From: a virus | Strand: one strand, 5' to 3' | IMG/VR virus record: IMGVR_UViG_3300047678_000023 | Span: 1 to 23,132 of that record | DNA length: 23,132 bases | Part shown: positions 20,799-23,132 of the stretch, one piece after another | How positions within the stretch are numbered: position 1 is the first letter of the stretch | Layout of the letters: every line of letters starts with the position of its first letter | The notes under the pieces: model-generated | What the model was told of the DNA's origin: nothing | Seen by the model: the letters and a program-made list of their open reading frames with translations, nothing else | Databases searched by the model: none | Made by a program: the position numbers and the translations under genes

Positions 20799-20834
20799 AG
20801 CTTACATCAAGAGCCATATACAGTTCAGCATCAG

Positions 20835-21749
20835 TTACGATGTTGGAAATGTTCCATAAATTGACCGGGGATTATAATAGCCCGCACTGTAACGCTCGTA
20901 ACCCTTCACCAAAAGGTTGTCTGTGGTGAATTCGACTTGCATGTCGGTTTCGAACGGAACCCGTTCCATGTAAGCCAACCCCTTGATGTTCGTCAGCAAG
21001 AACCACGCATACGGGGAGGTCAGATAATCGTTGACGATGTAACCTTCTGGCAGGCCGCCCGCCGTGCCGCGAATTGCATTGACGTCGTTGTCGCCAGATC
21101 CTGGGCGCAACTCGGTCTGCAACAAGCGAATGGCCACTGGCTCCAATTCAGGCGGCACAACCAATTTCTTAGCGCGGGCATAAATCTTCAAACCAGCTTG
21201 GTCGATAAAGCTGCGGCGAATGGCAATCATGCCGGTCAACAGCGTGGCTTCATTCAAGTCGGCCGCGATGGTCGGCGCATTGCCGAACAGGCCGCTATCA
21301 ACCGGATGGTTGGGAGAGAGCAACGGCTGACCGTCACCGCCGACACCAGGGTTGTAGACGTTGGCCGTGTTCAAGACGTTGGCGCAAATGATTTCCTTCG
21401 TCTGATTGAAAGACTCAGTAAGGCCCAAATTGCTGGGCATAAATTGCGTCTTGTACAAATTGTCGTCTATGGCCTTGCGCGTGATGGCATAGCCAAGGGC
21501 GATTTCAACGTGCTCTTGCGAGTACGTGAATCGCTGGCCCGCGTTGTTGTCGAACGTGGTGGCTGCACCTTCGTTCTTCAACGCAGCGTAACCAAGGTAA
21601 CGAGCTTCAACAGTACGTTCGATAGCCATTTCTGACTGCATCGTATCGAAGATCTTGTCGTATTGCTTTTCGATTTGCTTGTATTTGCCAGTGACTTCGC
21701 GAAGCCCCGGAAACAGCAAATTGGCAATCTGTGTGAGTGCGACAGGCAT
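20835..21749 (-). CDS. Major capsid protein, HK97 fold (Mu gpT-like group)
   Basis: 304 residues starting MPVALTQIANLLFPGLREVT. The order of motifs fits HK97-fold major heads of the Mu gpT type: an N-terminal helix (YKQIEKQYDKIFDTMQSEMA), FTYSQEHVEIALGYAITRKA with IDDNLY, NVLNTANVYNPGVGGDGQPL with LSPNHPVDSG, LLTGMIAIRRSFIDQAGLKI, and AKKLVVPPELEPVAIRLLQT. Near the end are VNDYLTSPYAWFLLTN and YERYSAGYYNPRSIYGTFPT. 'GDGQ.L.S.NHP' and 'LVVPPELE..A' are the clearest signatures. Length is normal for the family and no scaffold or protease is fused. AAGGGAA precedes the ATG. The gene follows a 236-residue capsid-associated gene by 16 bases. Confidence 0.88.
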   Translation of the reverse strand: MPVALTQIANLLFPGLREVTGKYKQIEKQYDKIFDTMQSEMAIERTVEARYLGYAALKNEGAATTFDNNAGQRFTYSQEHVEIALGYAITRKAIDDNLYKTQFMPSNLGLTESFNQTKEIICANVLNTANVYNPGVGGDGQPLLSPNHPVDSGLFGNAPTIAADLNEATLLTGMIAIRRSFIDQAGLKIYARAKKLVVPPELEPVAIRLLQTELRPGSGDNDVNAIRGTAGGLPEGYIVNDYLTSPYAWFLLTNIKGLAYMERVPFETDMQVEFTTDNLLVKGYERYSAGYYNPRSIYGTFPTS

Positions 21750-21765
21750 TTTGCTATTCCCTTAA

Positions 21766-22476
21766 TTAGATACCGGCAACGCCAGCGCGATAATCGGAGG
21801 CATTGACAGTGACGTAGACGATGTTGAATGGCGTCGTCGCGTCATAGCCATTGCCCGGCGAACTGAACACGGTCGATGAGGATGGGAATCCGTTGACCGA
21901 GGTCTGCACGTTGGGGATGTCGTAGATTTTGAATGGTGATGTCGAACCGGCTGAGTTCGAATAGCTATTGATGTCCAGGTAGACACCCGAACGACCGTTC
22001 AAGGTGTTACCGGCGGTGCTGGCGCCTGCGGTGCCGCCCGTGGACCAAAGCCCGGTTGTAGCACTCAACAGAGAGTAACCGATTTGAGCCGTGTTGCCCA
22101 AGGTCGACAAGCCCGATGCGACTGCGCCACCGGCGCTGTTATTGGTCTGAACCGCGAAGAGCACGTTCGGATCATCAATGACATAAGCCACGACATCCTT
22201 GGTCGTGTCGCCACCTGGAAAGATGGGGGACCAAGAGACGTAGCCCTTGGCGACCGACAAATATTCGCAGCCGACGAAAATGCCTGCGAAGTTTGCTGCC
22301 GAACCCGCCGGCATCAAATCGATGTAGCCGGTATTCAGCGAAACAACGGGATCGCCAGTATAGAAATATTTGGTGTTGGCTGCCGCAATCTTGCGGACGC
22401 TTTGGTTGCCCGTCCATGCCGCGCCATCGACGCGGCGGACCGGGGTAAACCCAAAAGGTGTATATGCATTTGGCAT
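21766..22476 (-). CDS. Capsid-associated structural protein upstream of the capsid gene
   Basis: 236 residues: MPNAYTPFGFTPVRRVDGAA, then KYFYTGDPVVSLNTGYIDLM, FAGIFVGCEYLSVAKGYVSW, VVAYVIDDPNVLFAVQTNNS, GLSTLGNTAQIGY, and SGVYLDIN. The pattern 'N..Gf.Pv........i..g.a...y.GDpV........v......G.F.G..Y........w...........v...DDP...f..q......a..iG' is shared by proteins encoded next to the capsid gene in many podoviruses. It is usually regarded as a head decoration or stabilising protein; that role is inferred. Its Shine-Dalgarno (GAAGG) is six bases before the ATG, within a small inverted repeat (GACC, GGTC). It is the first gene after the 194-base untranslated region. Confidence 0.78.
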   Translation of the reverse strand: MPNAYTPFGFTPVRRVDGAAWTGNQSVRKIAAANTKYFYTGDPVVSLNTGYIDLMPAGSAANFAGIFVGCEYLSVAKGYVSWSPIFPGGDTTKDVVAYVIDDPNVLFAVQTNNSAGGAVASGLSTLGNTAQIGYSLLSATTGLWSTGGTAGASTAGNTLNGRSGVYLDINSYSNSAGSTSPFKIYDIPNVQTSVNGFPSSSTVFSSPGNGYDATTPFNIVYVTVNASDYRAGVAGI

Positions 22477-22539
22477 GACGGACCTTCATGGTCAATCTGT
22501 GTTTTGGCGGGCCTCGCCTAACAAAGAAGGAGTTGAAGA

Positions 22540-22560
22540 AACGACCCTGCGCGAGTCGTT
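22540..22560 (-). terminator. Weak hairpin with pyrimidine tail, possible terminator
   Basis: On the minus strand AACGAC pairs with GTCGTT across a 9-base loop (TCGCGCAGG), followed by TCTTCAACTCCTTC. The stem is only 6 bp and the tail is not a clean T-run, so termination is doubtful. Confidence 0.3.
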
Positions 22561-22584
22561 GGGTTGCCGTCGTGGCTAAAATGA

Positions 22585-22605
22585 ACACCCCTCGCGTAAG
22601 GGCGT
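22585..22605 (-). terminator. Hairpin in the capsid leader, possible attenuator terminator
   Basis: On the minus strand ACGCCCTT and AGGGGTGT form an 8-bp stem with two G-U pairs around a 5-base loop (ACGCG). It is followed by TCATTTTAG, a poor T-tract. It lies directly downstream of the competing hairpins at 22608-22659. Confidence 0.4.
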
Positions 22606-22607
22606 CT

Positions 22608-22659
22608 GCCCATGGTATGGGCGAAAATCTGGATTACGCTAACCTAGAAATTCGCCCAT
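22608..22659 (-). promoter_or_regulatory. Competing hairpins in the leader of the capsid genes
   Basis: In transcript order, ATGGGCGAA (22659-22651), TTCGCCCAT (22625-22617) and ATGGGC (22613-22608). The middle segment can pair with the first over 9 bp (25-base loop) or with the third over 6 bp (3-base loop), but not with both. This is the geometry of an attenuator or a mutually exclusive switch. The 194-base stretch 22477-22670 holds no gene I can support. Confidence 0.5.
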
Positions 22660-22670
22660 GACAAGCCTAT

Positions 22671-23132
22671 TTATTTGGCAGGGGAAATAAGCGTTCCGTC
22701 ACGGCGGGTGGCCAAGGCAAGATTGCGCTCAGTTTTAACCCCTGACACTTTGCGAACGCTTTCGTGATCGCGGGTAAACGTGCCTTGCGGCGTATCCATC
22801 AATCCTTTTGTCACGCGCTTGACTTCATCATTCGCCATATCAAAGGTTTCCTGATGGGCTTCTTGCGTCAGGTACTTGGGCCGCTCCATTAAAATCATGC
22901 CGTCCTTTTCGACGGATAGAAACCGATGGCGATCCGGCGGGACCGGTGACCAATGATTGTCCATTAAGTTGTTGATGTGGTCGCTGTCTTTCTTCCCATA
23001 GCAGGAAGCGCGCTTCCACTCATAGCTCATGTGCTCTGGGACAATCGACGGGTTGATGTGGAACCGGTCGTCGTCCCGCTTGCGATTACGAGTAAGGCGG
23101 ACGCCCTCTTCCCGGACCGGCTCGCGCTCGGC
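22671..23132 (-). CDS. Conserved phage head-region protein, 5' end cut by window edge
   Basis: 153 codons plus stop, open to the right edge, so the N-terminus is outside the window. An ATG at 23028-23030 exists, but the frame upstream of it is open and reads like the family: TRNRKRDDDRFHINPSIVPE, then HMSYEWKRASCYGKKDSDHI, then NHWSPVPPDRH. This matches a phage protein type with 'R.......id....pegm.Y.W......g..d..........GW.pvp..rhp', commonly encoded just before the capsid gene. The C-terminal part (QEAHQETFDMANDEVKRVTK, then a basic RDHESVRKVSGVKTERNL) is helical and polar. No enzyme motif is visible. A head-assembly role is inferred from position only. Confidence 0.72.
   Translation of the reverse strand, partial: AEREPVREEGVRLTRNRKRDDDRFHINPSIVPEHMSYEWKRASCYGKKDSDHINNLMDNHWSPVPPDRHRFLSVEKDGMILMERPKYLTQEAHQETFDMANDEVKRVTKGLMDTPQGTFTRDHESVRKVSGVKTERNLALATRRDGTLISPAK

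Noticed and set aside
22175-22588. 137-codon minus-strand frame overlapping the start of the 236-residue gene.
   Set aside because: It reads through the capsid-associated gene in another frame, has no family pattern and is rich in Arg, as shadow frames are.
22643-22671. Promoter-like TTGTCA with a TAGCGT 17 bases later, reading toward the capsid genes.
   Set aside because: The -10 box matches the consensus poorly and the site overlaps the inverted repeat. It is too weak to annotate.
1-23132. tRNA genes, CRISPR arrays, insertion sequences, integrase or attachment sites.
   Set aside because: No cloverleaf, regular short direct repeats, transposase or recombinase sequence was seen on either strand.

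Overview
The window is a stretch of the structural (late) gene cluster of a tailed double-stranded DNA phage or prophage. Every gene I can support lies on the minus strand, so transcription runs from position 23132 down to 1. Genes are packed with stop/start overlaps or gaps of a few bases. No bacterial housekeeping gene, tRNA, CRISPR array or insertion sequence is visible. An HK97-fold major capsid protein, a P22 gp4-like adaptor, a second (SU10-type) adaptor and a P22 gp10-like hub or DNA-stabilisation protein are present. No sheath, tube or tape-measure gene appears. Together these point to a short-tailed phage (podovirus morphology) of an unidentified, probably proteobacterial host. Base composition is moderate and does not fix the host.

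Layout in transcription order. (1) Head genes, 23132 to about 18399: the 3' part of a conserved pre-capsid gene, a 194-base untranslated region with several hairpins, a capsid-associated protein, the major capsid protein, an inserted nuclease gene, a 448-residue virion protein and a small basic protein. A strong intrinsic terminator follows at 18319-18349. (2) Small and medium virion proteins, 18295 to 11816: a decoration-like protein, a long coiled-coil protein, a fibre-type protein, a second nuclease gene, a Cys-rich miniprotein, two paralogous virion proteins, and several short proteins including three genes of 24-54 codons. (3) Head-to-tail connector, 11729 to 6185: gp4-like adaptor, third nuclease gene, zinc-ribbon protein, second adaptor, basic low-complexity protein and gp10-like hub. 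(4) Tail fibre and appendage region, 6185 to 1: an 80-residue short protein, a fourth nuclease gene fused to a second copy of that protein's tail, two paralogous fibres, a holin-like gene, a 422-residue beta-rich protein, a third fibre, and a LamG-like protein running off the left edge.

Three themes stand out. First, four different free-standing homing-type nucleases (two NUMOD4-HNH, one HTH-HNH, one dead-HNH plus endonuclease VII) are wedged between structural genes. Three of them end so that their last codons carry the Shine-Dalgarno sequence of the next structural gene. Second, the same beta modules recur in different virion proteins: tandem modules inserted in both adaptor and hub, an Ig-like module in three proteins, a fibre repeat in three fibres, and a 20-residue basic motif in two otherwise unrelated proteins. 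Third, there are RNA-level controls: a hairpin that hides the Shine-Dalgarno of the nuclease next to the capsid gene, competing hairpins ahead of the capsid genes, and a terminator after the head genes placed much like the one after T7 gene 10. Family assignments come from reading the protein sequences; no database search was run.
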